NCBI RefSeq assembly: GCF_018687715.1
Contig: NC_056757.1
Location: 22,911,501-22,975,500, forward strand
From: Carya illinoinensis
Lineage: Eukaryota; Streptophyta; Magnoliopsida; Fagales; Juglandaceae
Length of the DNA: 64,000 nucleotides
Direction of reading: 5' to 3'
Part shown: positions 11,058-22,639 of the stretch, in pieces
How the letters are laid out: every line of letters begins with the position of its first letter
Numbering within the stretch: the stretch's first letter is position 1
Made by a program: the position numbers and the translations under genes
Notes under the pieces: generated by a model
Seen by the model: the letters and a program-made list of their open reading frames with translations, nothing else
Database searches by the model: none
What the model was told of the DNA's origin: nothing

Positions 11058-12290
11058 CTGTAGCAGCAGTTAGAGGGTGGAATTTGCATCGATTGGATGT
11101 GAACAATGCATTCCTCCATGGTGATTTGGAGGAGGAAGTTTATATGAAGTTTCCACCAGGATATGCTGATAGTAATTGTGCAAAAGTTTGCAAACTTCAT
11201 AAGAGTTTATATGGATTAAAACAAGCATTGAGGCAATGGTATGCCAAGCTCTCATATTTCATTGTTCAAAAGGGGTTCAAACAGTCAAAAGCATATTATA
11301 GTCTGTTTACAAGGTCAGTGGGAGAATCCTTTATAGTTGTGCTTGTCTATGTGGATGATCTTATCATAGTAGGTAATGACATGGATATTATTCATTCTCT
11401 CAAATCTTCCCTACATTACAGATTTAAGATAAAGGATTTAGGTGTTTTAAAGTACTTTCTTGGGTTAGAAGTGGCACGATCAGAAAAGGGGATTTATATA
11501 TGTTAAAGAAAATATGCATTGAACATATTATCTTACTCGAGGACCACTGGAGCTACACCTAGTAAGATACCTCTAGATCAAAACAGCAAATTGCCCATGG
11601 ATCAAGGTGCCCTACTTAAGGATCCTTCTATCTACAGAAGACTCATTGCGAGGCTTCTTTACCTCACCATCACCAGACCAGATTTAGCATATTCAGTCAA
11701 ATTGCTTAGCCAATTCATGCAAGCTCCTAGAGTCCCACATTTAAATGCTGCTCATAAGGTGCTAAGGTACATAAAGAGAGCTCCAAGACAAGGCTTGTTG
11801 TACTCTTCACAATCTAATCTACAACTTGCGGTGTATTGTGATTTGGATTGGGGAGCATGCCTAGATACACGAAGGCCTGTGACAGGCTACTGTGCCTTTC
11901 TTGGTCCTTCCCTAGTATCTTGGAAATCTAAGAAGCAAAACACTATCTCTAGGTCCTCAACTGAAGCTGAATATAGGGCCATGGCAAGAGCTTGCTGTGA
12001 ATTAACTTGATTAAGGCTTTTACTTCAAGACTTAATAGTAGATCATCCCAGGCAGCTATATTACATTGTGACAACAAGGGTGCATTACACATTGTAGCAA
12101 ATCCAGTGTTCCATGAACGGACTAAGCATATAGAGCTCGATTGCCATTTGATCTGTGATAAAGTTCAAGAAGGAAGTGTCATTACTAAGCATGTAAATAG
12201 TGGATGACAAGTTGCAGATATATTGACTAAGGCACTGGGATCTAACAGCTTCTACACACACTTGCACAAGATGGGAGCAGAAAACATCTA
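11058..12290 (+). pseudogene. Copia reverse transcriptase and RNase H, truncated
   Basis: The frame resumes inside RT with [18 protein letters not shown] (11090-11145) and reaches the catalytic [14 protein letters not shown] (about 11340-11380), then [13 protein letters not shown]. RNase H follows with the acidic residues in YCDLDWGA, SSTEAEYRAMA and ILHCDNKGA, and ends with the usual VADILTKAL-like tail (about 12210-12240). Stops at 11504-11506 and about 12008, and one in the tail, break it. The N-terminal part of RT is absent where the hAT element sits. Confidence 0.87.
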
Positions 12291-12297
12291 CTCTCCA

Positions 12298-12310
12298 CCA
12301 TGCGGGGGCC
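12298..12310 (+). other. Copia polypurine tract
   Basis: CCATGCGGGGGCC directly precedes the 3' LTR. A G-rich tract here is the expected plus-strand primer site, though pyrimidine substitutions weaken it. Confidence 0.6.
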
Positions 12311-12731
12311 AGTTGAAAGCACAAAAGGAAATGAAAGGTGAGTGCACCATCATGACCATGATCCAGCTAAATTGGACAGCCAACAAGTCTAGAATCTCTC
12401 AGAAGAACAAGGAAAGAAGGTGGGAGCAATTGGAATAATGGATTAAAGTTGCAATATGGGCAGCAACGTGTTTCTGCTTTTTGTTCTTTTCTATTCTGTT
12501 TTCATGTACAGCACAAAACTTTGTTTTCTTTTGTTACTTTTGTACAGGCTTTGTCATCACGTGTCCCCATTACTTCTGTATAAATATCAAGCTCGAATGT
12601 ATAGAAAACATAACAATAGAAACAGTTCAACGAGAAGAGCAAAGAAAAGTTTTTCTAATATTGCCTTACTTGTTTTTTGTTCTTCAATAGCAGCATAGTG
12701 TCTGCAATTTTCTAGTTTCCCTTTTCTTATA
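12311..12731 (+). repeat. Copia 3' LTR
   Basis: It matches the 5' LTR over its whole length. It starts AGTTGAAAGCACAAAAGG (first base changed from TG to AG) and ends CCCTTTTCTTATA, followed by the target duplication AGTTC (12732-12736). TATAAATA lies at 12579-12586. Many single-base differences and a few small indels separate the two LTRs, so the insertion is not recent. Confidence 0.88.
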
Positions 12732-12736
12732 AGTTC

Positions 12737-12880
12737 ATGTTCTTTATAAGATTCTAATGGGATTCCAATTATATCATTGACTAGTTCTTTTAAAGTATAG
12801 GTCATGTGGTTTGGATATTCCATTGGGACATTACAGGAACCACTCCAAACAAAGGTGCTCTTCTACAAGTTATTTTAGAA
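12737..12880 (-). other. Coding-like fragment at Copia insertion site
   Basis: Read on the minus strand, the flank encodes MEYPNHMTYTLKELVNDI and continues, through the AGTTC target site, into the left Copia flank (KEHELVLPKRTMC...). Upstream a possible splice acceptor (TTGTAG, about 12862) would precede STFVWSGSCNVPMEYP. I do not recognise the family. It could be an exon of a former host gene or of an older transposon, or a chance open stretch. The segment 12881-13236 shows nothing identifiable. Confidence 0.22.
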
Positions 12881-13236
12881 GTTTTCTGAGATATTCCACA
12901 TTCGTTTTACCATCTCATTCACAGGCAGAAGATTCGCTTTGCAACCAAGTAAGAGAGAAAAGGTTGCTTCAATCATATTTTTCCCAACCAATCAATGAAC
13001 AACACAATTCAAACTCTAACAAATGAGTGAAAATGAAAAGCATACCATCATTCCACCGTATGCTTAAAACAGAACTTAGTCTTGCAGTTGAAAAAACATA
13101 GAAACATATAATATTTGATTTTCAATATTTCTAGTAACTTACAAGAAGACATGGCTAGATAACGTTTATATATATGGTACCAAAACTGTTCGAGGTTTTC
13201 TTTTCAGAGATGGAGATTTTTTATGTTAATTACGTT

Positions 13237-13365
13237 GGAACTCTATTCAAACTCGTGGTTCGCAAGTGGTGCTGTCAATGGGAGAAGAGGACAAACACAT
13301 GATAAGGAACTTTCAAACTCGTTGTTAGTAAGTGGTGCTGTCAATGGGAGAAGAGGACAGACACA
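13237..13365 (+). repeat. Two-unit tandem repeat (69 and 60 bp)
   Basis: GGAAC at 13237, 13306 and 13366 begins successive units that share GTGGTGCTGTCAATGGGAGA and AGAGGACA. The second unit is about 9 bp shorter. Non-coding, origin unknown. Confidence 0.7.
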
Positions 13366-14199
13366 GGAACTTTTCCACAACCCCTTTCTCAGGATAAAGA
13401 TTTTTATAGATATAACATGAAATGAAATCCATCTACTCTGCTCATCAATCTCACGCTCTTTATTCATTCAAAAAGAAAATTAAACGAGATATTTTGCTAT
13501 TACGAGAAACGTTTTTCAATCTGCAACCTTAAAATTTGTCTGTGAAAAATTGTCTTTTTTATTCTTTTTATTTATTAACTTTTTTTTCCCTACCCTTATC
13601 TATCTTGGAACTCCAATACAAAACTTCCTTGCCCTTCCACCAGTTCTTGTCTTTTGACTGGTTGTGCTAGTAGATCTAACGTATTATGATTTATTATTGT
13701 GCTGATATAAAAACCCATAAAATCGAAAGAACAAGAAAATTGTATGTGAAGAAAAAACATCCATAAAATCAGAAGAAATAAATCAATCCAAAATCCACAA
13801 ATCACAAGCTAAAAATAGAAACCCAGAAAAAAAACTAAATCCATAAAAATATGAAAATAAAAGAATGAGACATTCTTGTTTAATGCGGTACTTTGGCCAG
13901 GATGCGGTGGCTCTTTAATATTCAAATAGAAACAATGCCACAGATGCGGAGTGAGAGTTATGAAGAAGGAAAGCTACGTAAATTCTTTCGAATACAGAAT
14001 GATCACTAGCAAAAAACTATGGCGGAATTTGATATTAGTTTTCGAACATCTAGACTTGACTAGACAAATAAGAACAAGAAGCACAAAACCAAGCGCATGA
14101 GAAAAGGGAGCATACCTCAGCTAATCAAGTCGATCTTTGAGCAACAGTCGAGAAGAAAGACAGTGTGTGTGTTAAAGACTCGCGCTGCCGTCTGCACAG
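13366..14199. other. Unannotated AT-rich spacer
   Basis: No gene, RNA or terminal repeat could be supported. An A-rich stretch on the plus strand (about 13700-13870) with CATAAAAT-type repeats is low-complexity sequence. Confidence 0.4.
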
Positions 14200-14920
14200 G
14201 CTTAACTCCACTCTCCATGAAGGATTTAGATCCTTTACACTACTTTCTGGACGTTGAGGCTACACAAGCTTTTGAAAGGTACTTAATTCTCTTACAATCC
14301 ACATATGTACTTGACATTCTTAACAGGGCCCAAATTCCATATTGTAAGCCTATCATGACTCAATTGTCAAGCAAGACCAGCAATGCTCAATCTGATGTTC
14401 CCTGCTCGAATTCTGCACAATTTCGTAATATTAGCACCCAGCTTCATTACCTCACTTATACATGATCTGATCTTGCTTTCAGTGTACATCATATTTCATA
14501 ATTTATGCAACAGCCTACTAAAGCCCATTATAAATTGGTTAAAAAGATTCTGCATTATATATGTAGATGGAACCATTGATATGAGGCTGCATGTCTACTC
14601 TAGTAGCAATGTGAATCTCTAGCTATGCCTTCCCTAGTGATGTTGACGTGGCTGGTTGTCCCATCATCCACCACTCTATGACAGGCTAGTGTATATTTCT
14701 TGGCAGCAACCCCATCTTTTGGTGTGCCAAGAAACGACCTCCTATTTTTTAGTCAAATACTGAAACCTAGTATCTTGCTATATATGACTCGCACCTCTGC
14801 TGAACTCATTTGGCTATCTATTTTCCGTGATCGTGTGGTGTTATCCCCAGCTCCTCCAACTCTATTTTGTGGCAATATATATGTCCAATCTAGCCATGAC
14901 TATTAACACAAGTTACATAA
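14200..14920 (+). pseudogene. Copia RT/RNase H remnant
   Basis: MKDLDPLHYFLDVEATQ (14217-14267) is the post-catalytic RT segment (compare MKDLGPLHYFLGVEV). It is followed by STYVLDILNRAQI and CKPIMTQLS, then in other frames by a degenerate RNase H (CIFLGSNPIFW, AELIWLSI near 14690-14820). Several frame changes and stops are present, and no LTRs were found. It is a third, independent Copia relic in the first 15 kb. Confidence 0.75.
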
Positions 14921-15239
14921 CTTTTCATGTGTGCGCATATCAATGTTGACTATCATTATGTGTATAACTTACGTGTAGCTGTCTCGATCTACTTTCAACC
15001 TTGGCAATTTATTTTTAGGATGCATTGGGTCTGAATCTTGTACCTACCAATACATGGCGTGGTAAAATTCAAAAATGGCTATCTCAGGCTTAGGCGGTTT
15101 TGCAAATCAACATTGCAATTGGCATTCTCCCTTCATTAATAAGCTGGTCCTTGTGGTTATATAGTTGTAAATGTGCTAAAAGATCAATCATTTTTTAGCT
15201 CAACTCATGAACACTAAAATGAATAAGCCTTTCACCAAA

Positions 15240-16105
15240 CGCTCTGATGGTGACTTTATAGCAACACGGTTTAAAGAATATTCTCGTCCAGACAAAATCT
15301 ATGCAGATATTGAAGTGGATGTGCCCAGCTCAGAGATTTGCTAAACTTACCATTGATCGATGATAGTAGCCTTGGTAATCCTGGTCGAAGTGGAGCTAGA
15401 GGGATCCTTCGATATAAGAATGGTCATATGATTTTCGTCTTTGTCAGGTTCTATGGTATTAATTTTAACAATTTTACAAAGATAAGAGCCTTAGCTGATG
15501 GTCTTAGTTTATGTGTGAAAATAAATATTAAACAATAGAGGTTGAAACGGATTCTATGCTAGGGATTTAATTGGTGGGCAAGTTCATTGGTGTAGTCAGA
15601 GATTGTGGAAAGACGCTAGAGGGACAACTCGTTCAATGGTGATATGACTCTACCATTCCTTTAGGGAAACGAACCACGTTGCAGACAGACTAGCTAAATT
15701 GAACATTAGAGGTACAAAGCTGTTATCCAATTCTAGAGACAACCTTCCAAAAGCCATTAGGGGAGAGATTTGACTGGACTAAGCAGGTTTACAAGTTATA
15801 CGACATCGATAATATGATTTCAATGTTAAGCATATTTTGTTATTACTTTGTCTTGCTTTGATTGCAAGTTTCTTTCTTAAGCATGCACTTGTGGATCGGA
15901 TCTTTTGATTTGATGTGTGTTATGTGGATGATGGTTAGGGTTTTCTATTAATTGTGTTATTGAATTTTATTTTGATACTTGGTTTTGGATTTTAGCATTA
16001 TTTGTAACCCCATGTATCTAGTTGTAATCACAGTTTTCTGTGTCATAAGTGAGTGCATTCAATAAAACACAATACTGTCCTCTTTATAAAATAAAAATAA
16101 AAATA
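15240..16105 (+). mobile_element. LINE 3' fragment with RNase H domain
   Basis: A 5'-truncated L1-type LINE. The RNase H begins near 15335 (SLGNPGRSGARGILR, then IRALADGLSLCV) and decays through 15780 with stops and frame changes, keeping a weak REXNXVAD-like segment (NEPRCRQTS). An untranslated tail with AATAAAA near 16060 ends in an A-rich run at about 16085-16105. Plant LINEs carry this C-terminal RNase H after a zf-RVT. The region 14921-15239 before it shows nothing clear. Confidence 0.7.
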
Positions 16106-16190
16106 GAGGGGAATATATAAGATATATTACATGAAAAAGAAATAATCAATTATCTCCGCAAACAAACATGTATAGACTAATTAACAGCCA

Positions 16191-16196
16191 TTTATT
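16191..16196 (-). terminator. P450 polyadenylation signal
   Basis: AATAAA on the minus strand, about 138 nt downstream of the P450 stop codon (16334-16336). The spacing suits a plant near-upstream element. The convergent LINE fragment ends just beyond, at 16105. Confidence 0.5.
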
Positions 16197-16333
16197 TCGA
16201 AGCTCTAGTCTTGCATATTAATTGTAGCTGGCAGCTACAGTATATATATATTACAGGAAAGTAGATATTCCCTAGAAGATATTCAGGGTTGCTTTCAAGC
16301 TCATGTCATCATCTGATAACTGCCAACTTGCCT

Positions 16334-19300
16334 CTAAAACAACTTGACTGGCACAAGATTAAGAGCTGTTTTCTTGCTAGTAGTAAGGCTAAGACCAAGC
16401 GACTCTTCCATGTCAATATCTTCCTCCTTCATCCCCGGCGGCAATTTCCAATCGAAACAATACAAAAGATTTGCCAGTGCAAGCTCAATCGTTGATGTTG
16501 CCATATATATCCCAGGACAACCTCTTCGGCCAGCTCCAAATGGCAAAAACTCAAAGTTTTGGCCTTTATAATCAACAGAACTATCGATGAACCTGTCTGG
16601 GATGAACTCTTCTGGGTTCTTCCAGTATTGGGGATCCCGTCCTATTCCCCAAGCATTAACTTGCATGATTGATTGAGCTTTAATATCATAATCGTGGAGC
16701 TTGAAGGGTACCATGGTTTGTCTAGGGAGAAGCAAAGTGGCCGGAGGGTGCAACCTCAAAGTTTCTTTCATTATCATCTTGATGTATGGAAGGTGATCCG
16801 TGTCAATTTCAGTGACTCTTCCTTTGTTTCCAACGATTTTTCTGACTTCATCTTGTGCTCTCTTCATCACTTTTGGGCTTTTAACAAGCTCTGCCATTGC
16901 CCATATCATGGTAATTGCACCAGTGTCGACTCCACCTAAGAAGAGATTCTGATGATAGAAAAGATATTGCATTCAGCAGATGAAAACCTTTATTAATTCG
17001 TAAATATAAACCTTGAAAACGAGAAAATGAAATTAATAGCCTTGGGTGAAGGGATAGGAAGCACTGGGTTTATTTGGTTAACAAGAATTTAAATTAGAAT
17101 TTTTTGGAGACGTTGGTTATTGAGTTTTGTGATAGTAATTGGAAAAATTGTACAAAATAAATTATTTGAAATATGTTTGAAAAATGGAATTAAGATAATG
17201 TTTGGATATAATTCTTATCTCATCTCATATTTTATTTCATTCTCAAGTTTACTTGGAGTTTACTTGGAGTAATAACAGGGAAACCAACCAGTTTACCAAA
17301 GAAAGATTGGATAGGGGCTTGGGCAATTCACAGTTATCTCTCATGTTCAGTTACATAGATATTTACACTCTTCCTGCTCAATCTTCAGATCACTCTCCCC
17401 TTTTTGTTTCCATGTCCAATGAGCTCAACAACTGTTTTCAGAAAAGGCATTTGTTTAGATATGAACGCTCTTGGGACAAGAAGGAGGAATGCAGAAAGAT
17501 TGTTGAAGAAGAATGGAGATCAAAAACAGCAAGGGGAAGCAAACTCCACTCAGTATTGGGAGGCTTGACACTATGCAGAAAGGCTCTCACTAGATGGAAA
17601 AAGATCTGTTATAAAAACAATAAGGAGTTGGTGTTAGAACATTTGCAGGTTATTTCGAGGCTTCAAGAGGAGAATATGGGGCAGTCTGGGGCTGTTATTA
17701 AGGGGAAGCAGAAGGCAGTAGATCAATTACTAGCAGAAGATGATCTAAGATGGAAACAAAGAGCAAAACAAAGATGGTTACAAGATGGGGACAGGAATAC
17801 AAGGTATTTTCACATGTGTGCCAACCAAAGAAGAAAAACTAATAGGATTAGCAAGGTTGAAGGGGAAGATGGCAGTCTCTATACTAATCCTACTCAGGTG
17901 TCAGGGCGATTTCAAGCATATTATGAGAAGTTATTTGCATCTTCTCAGCCTGTAGGAATTGGTGCTTGCTTACAAGCCTTGACTCCTAAGATTACAGAAG
18001 AAATGAACACCTTTTTGTGCAAAGATTTTGTGGCAGAAGAAGTGAGAGTGGCAGTTTTTCAGATGAACCCACTGAGTTCACCTGGACCAGATGGGTTCAA
18101 TGTAGGGTTCTACCAAGCACACTGGCAGGTGGTGGGGGAGGATGTGAGTAAAGCAGTGCTCGACTTCTTGAACCTTGGTAGAGGAGATCTACACACCATC
18201 AATGACACCTTTATTGTTTTAATTCCCAAAAAGAAAGACCCTTCCAAGGTAACTGACTATAGACCTATTTCTCTTTGCAATGTAATCTATAAAATTATCT
18301 CTAAAGTCATTGCAAATAGGTTGAAGAAAGTTTTACCTGCTCTTGTATCTCCAAACCAGAGTGCTTTTATACCTGGTAGGCTTATTATGGATAATGTGAT
18401 GGTTGCCTATGAAGCTATGCATTCTATGAACAATAGATTGAAGGGTAAATATGGTTTTATGGCTTTAAAGTTAGATATGAGCAAGGCCTATGATAGGGTT
18501 GAATGGGAGTTTCTGCTTTCTGCATTGTCTAAGATGGGCTTTCATGAGAAATGGTGTGGCCTGATTAGGAAGTGTTTGGAGTCAGTTTCTTTCTCTTTGC
18601 TTATGAATGGCTCTCCTCAGCAGAAATTCTCAGCATCTAGAGGTTTGAGACAAGGTGATCCCTTGTCACCTTATCTCTTTATTCTATGTTCTGAGGTTCT
18701 AAGTTGCATGTTGTCACAAGCTGAAGTTTCTGGAGCTATAACAGGAGTTCCTATTGCTAGAGGCCAGATTTGCATTAATCACTTGTTTTTTGCTGATGAC
18801 TCTTTGTTGTTTTGTAAAGCTTCATCCTTAGAGTGGAGCAACTTGCTCTATCTATTGGAATGTTATGAGAAGGCTTCTGGCCAAAGGTTGAATAAGGAGA
18901 AGACCTCTATTTATTTCAGCAAAAACACTCATTCTGAGATAAAGGCAATGATACTGAGTATAGCAGGTGTTCGATCATCATGTTCCTATGAGAGGTATTT
19001 GGGGCTACCAGCTTTTGTTGGAAGATCTCGATCCAAGGCTTTCTCATCTATCTTGGATAGAGTCAATAGTAAGATATGCAACTGGAAGAATAAATTATTG
19101 TCTAAAGCTGGAAAAGAAGTGCTGCTGAAAGCAGTCATCCAGGCCTTACCAACTTATTGCATGGGGGTTTTTAAACTTCCTAAAGGTTTGCTTGGTAAGA
19201 TTAACAACATGATGAGACAATTCTGGTGGGGTCAACAGGAAGGTGAAAGGAAGATTAATTGGATTTCTTGGAGGCAAATGAGCAAGTCTAAATCAGAGGG

Positions 19301-22300
19301 GGGGCTTGGTTATAGGGATTTTGAAAGCTTTAATATAGCCTTGTTAGCTAAACAATGCTGGAGATTACTCCAATCTCCAGATTCTTTAGTTGGTCAGGTT
19401 TATAAACATAAATATTTCCCTAACTGTTCTTTGTTTGATGCCAAGGTAGGTTCTTCTCCCTCTTTCATATGGAGGAGCCTGTGTGAAGCTAGAAAGCTGG
19501 TGTATGAAGGGTCTTTATGGAGGATAGGGGATGGTGATCAGGTGTGTATTTGGAAGGATCGGTGGATTCCTCAACCTGACTCATTTAAGATTCAAAGTAG
19601 TCCCACTACTGTAGACCTGAATGAGAAAGTGGCAAGTCTTATTGACCCAGTGACAAAGGGCTAGAATTACTCTCTGATTAGGAGTTGGTTTTCTGCAAGA
19701 GAAGTGGATCTCATAACCCAACTACCTGTTAGCACCTATGGGTGTCCTGATATGTTAGTATGGAGATGCAACCAGAATGGCCTCTTTACAGTAAGGAGTG
19801 CCTATCACCTACAAATGGAGCTACTTGAAAAGGCTAAGGGACAATGTTCAACTGCAGGGTCTGAAAGTCAGTTGTGGCTATCTCTATGGAATCTCAATGT
19901 GCCTAGATCAGTCCTAATTTTCATGTGGAGAGCTTGTTTGGAATCTCTTCCAACCAAGTTCAATCTGTATAAACGCAGGGTGGTGGACTCACCTATGTGT
20001 CCTATCTGTCTATCAGAAGAAGCATCAAGTTTACATGCCATCTGGTCTTGTTTGGCTGCACGAGATGTCTGGTGTCAAGGTTTCAAAAAGCTGCAGAAGG
20101 CTGTCTTTGATGTCTGTGACCTTAAAGGGCTACTCAAGGCTTGGTTTTCTCATTTTGGACAAGATCAAGTGGAGGTAATAGCAGTTATTGCACACAAGAT
20201 TTGGCAGAGGAGGAATAGACTTCTGTTTGAAGAGAAGTTTACTCATCCTTCTGATTTGATGCGCCTCAGTTTGCAGGCAGTGAAGGATTTCCAAGAAGCT
20301 GCTGTTACAGCAGAGTCCCATCTACCAGGTCCTTCATCTTGCACCAGTAGCTGGACAGCTCCACCTGAAGGGTTCTATAAGGTGAATTGGGACAGTGCTT
20401 TATGCAAAAACACCAACATGGTGGGCATTGGCATAATTGTTAGGGACCATGGTAAGCATGTAATTGCAGCCAAAAGGATGAGAAGAATATTCACACAGGA
20501 TCCACTAATTGCAGAAGCCTATGAGGCATGTCAAGCTGTGAGATTTGCTCAAGAGATTGGCCTTAGGAAGATTATTTTGGAAGGGGATTCTTTAGTTGTG
20601 ATCAATGGCATTAATCAGACTGAAATCAGTTGTAGTAGAACAAGGCCTATCATCTGGGACATCAGAAACTTGTTGGCTCGGATGGAAGTTTGGGAGGCTG
20701 TTCATACCAAGAGAGCAGCCAATTCGGTTGCTGACTGTTTAGCTAAGCATGCACTAGGGGCAAATGAGGATATAGTTGATTTGGAGTTTTGTCCACCATG
20801 TATTCATTCTCTTGATTAAATTTATTAATGAAATGATTCTTTTCAAAAAAAAAAAATACAAACACTTCCAAATTAATCATTACAATTTTTTCAAAGTAAT
20901 CATTATAATTTTTTCAAACAAACAACAATTCTAACTTTTTCAATTTTCAAACTAAAAATTATATTAAAAAATTATATTTCAATAATATTTTAACTTTATA
21001 ATATTTTTTATTTAACTTTTTCTTTCTCATTTCTCAAAATCTAAAAAATATTTAACTCAAACTATCTCACTGTTAATCACAAACCATCTTACTATTATTT
21101 ACAAAATTCTTATTTCATCTCATTCTCCAAAAATCCCCTAAGACTATGTTTGGATGTTGATATAATCTTAAATGATATATGAATCATACTGAAAAAGTAA
21201 TGAATCGTAGTAAAAATTATTAGGATTTTTTACTATAGTTGAAAATTTGTTTAAATATAATATTTTTAAGATTTTTTAGTTTTTAAATTTTTTTAGTTTT
21301 TATTTTTGTTCTTTTTGCTTTTCACTTAAATCTAAGTAAATCATTGAATAAAAAGTTGAAATAGAATATTTTTTTTTTTTTAAACTTGAAAGATGGTTGA
21401 ATTGAAGTTGAAAAAAAAAGCTTAAAAAACAAATAAATAAAAAAGAAACCGAAAAAAAGAAGAAGAAAGAAATAAAGAAAGAAAGAACTTAACAAATCAA
21501 GACCAATTACCAAGAGGACTGCCTTAATGTTTGCTTTAGAGAAGTGAACAGCATCAGCCTCGGTTTGCTCTCGCTCTATTTTCAACAGCACATCAATAAT
21601 GTCTTCATGCTCTGGTTTTGTTCTGTCGGGCTTGAGATGAAGATCAATCACCTGTTGGAAAAAATCATCCAACTCATGGAAAATCCTTTCCAGCCTTTCA
21701 AGTCTACCAGAGAGCCTGTCCACAATCCACCCCACGTATGGAACGTACTCAGATGCATTGAAGCTCCCCAACATGGCTTCAGCATTATGAACAACTTCTT
21801 GAAACCTTTCATTATCTAAATCACTCCCACGGAAACTCTTACCAAAAGCAATTCTAAAAGTCACATTTGCAGTGAGAGAAAACAACTTCTCAGATAGATC
21901 AACAAAAGTTGCAGAAGAAGAAGACTTCCATATTGAATTGATAAGCATATCCACTTCTTCTTCCCTAATGGGTCGATATGACTGCACCCTTTTCACACTA
22001 AAAACTTCAAGAACACATATTTTCCTTATCTCTCTCCAATATTGGCCATAAGGTGCAAAAGCGATGTCTCGATAATTGTATGTGAGTCTTCTGGTGGTGT
22101 CTAAGGGCGGTCTACTGCAACAGTCAAGATCATGAACTTTTAAGACCTCCCGGGCAGCATCAACAGAAGATATGACAATATTTGAGATTCCACCGAGCTT
22201 AATTAGCATAACAGGACCATATTTTTTAGAGAGTCTCCAGAGAGATTGGTGACGTAATTCACCAAGTTGATGCAAGTTACCAATAATGGGAAGCTTTGGA

Positions 22301-22449
22301 GGGCTTGGTGGTGGATGCAGCTGCTTGTTTTGCCTTTGAGCTGCATGCTCCTTTTTCATAAGCAGCAGCAGAGGAAGACATATCAGAAGAGCAATCCACA
22401 AGAATATGGCATAAAGATTCATTGTTGAAGCTCGATCTTTTGTGTTCAA
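16334..22449 (-). CDS. Cytochrome P450, CYP71 family (two exons)
   Basis: A haem mono-oxygenase anchored in the ER membrane, probably acting on a specialised metabolite; the substrate is unknown. Exon 1 is 22449-21511 (313 codons) and exon 2 is 16948-16334. Splice sites are G|GTAATT at 21510 and TCATCAG| before AATCTC at 16949. The joined product is 517 aa, or 508 from the second Met at 22422, which directly precedes the membrane anchor (LYAIFLWIALLICLPLLLL). Visible motifs: proline hinge PPPSPPKLPIIGNL, I-helix GGVDTGAIT at about 318-326, ExxR (ETLR) at 375-378, and haem loop FGAGRRGCPG at 450-459 with Cys457. No stops or frameshifts. The intron position is that of the CYP71 family, and the sequence resembles CYP71B or CYP71D more than CYP76. 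The intron is 4.56 kb because of a LINE insertion. Confidence 0.92.
17258..20857 (+). mobile_element. 5'-truncated L1-type LINE in P450 intron
   Basis: It lies antisense inside the intron 21510-16949. It begins abruptly within the endonuclease domain (FTWSNNR) and ends with an oligo-A run at 20846-20857 after the ORF2 stop, as expected for target-primed reverse transcription with 5' truncation. A clear target duplication was not found. An 11-bp direct repeat TTTACTTGGAG sits at the 5' junction (17248-17269). Intron sequence on both sides (16949-17257 and 20858-21510) is AT-rich and without genes. Confidence 0.88.
17262..20819 (+). pseudogene. LINE ORF2: endonuclease end, RT, zf-RVT, RNase H
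   Basis: One frame of almost 1,190 codons with a single internal stop (TAG 19662-19664, in a position where relatives usually have Trp). In order: the APE endonuclease C-terminus (KERLDRGLG, SSDHSPLF), reverse transcriptase ([34 protein letters not shown], catalytic FADDSLLF near 18800), the zf-RVT region with WRACLESLPT, CPICLSEEASSLHAIWSC, and RNase H (KVNWDSAL..., EAYEACQAV, LEGDSLVVI, ANSVADCLAKHA). It is close to intact from RT to the end, but the 5' truncation and the stop prevent autonomous movement. Confidence 0.9.
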
Positions 22450-22607
22450 CCAAGGTTCCTAGCTATGAAATTGTTCTTCACCCCTGATTTGAATACATAT
22501 CAGGAAAGCGAGGAAAAATGTGCCCTTCTTGTTCACATTAGCTAGGCCGCCGGTGTCGCATTCGTAATATTTAATTGGGATATTTATGATGATCTAATAT
22601 TTACGGT

Positions 22608-22613
22608 CACGTG
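22608..22613 (-). promoter_or_regulatory. G-box CACGTG upstream of P450
   Basis: TCCACGTGACC lies about 160 bp upstream of the P450 ATG. G-boxes bind bZIP and bHLH factors in stress- or light-responsive plant promoters. A weak TATA-like ATAAATA (minus strand, 22581-22587) lies between it and the ATG. Based on motif and position only. Confidence 0.35.
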
Positions 22614-22639
22614 GAAGTTAGGACCCTATCTTTGGAAAA

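Larger units (their letters stand above)
1022..12731 (+). mobile_element. Copia LTR retrotransposon, full span with nested hAT
   Basis: Two similar LTRs (1022-1446 and 12311-12731) flank a primer-binding site, gag, protease, partial integrase, reverse transcriptase, RNase H and a polypurine tract. The 5-bp target duplication AGTTC is present at 1017-1021 and 12732-12736. The order (integrase before RT) is that of Ty1/Copia. The interior is broken by frameshifts and stops and by a hAT transposon replacing the segment between the integrase end and the RT start, where about 1.1 kb of Copia coding sequence normally found there is absent. The element cannot encode its own mobility. Confidence 0.9.

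Noticed and set aside
16334..22449. P450 as a pseudogene disrupted by the LINE
   Set aside because: The LINE lies wholly in the intron, both splice sites fit the consensus, and the exons join in frame with all motifs.
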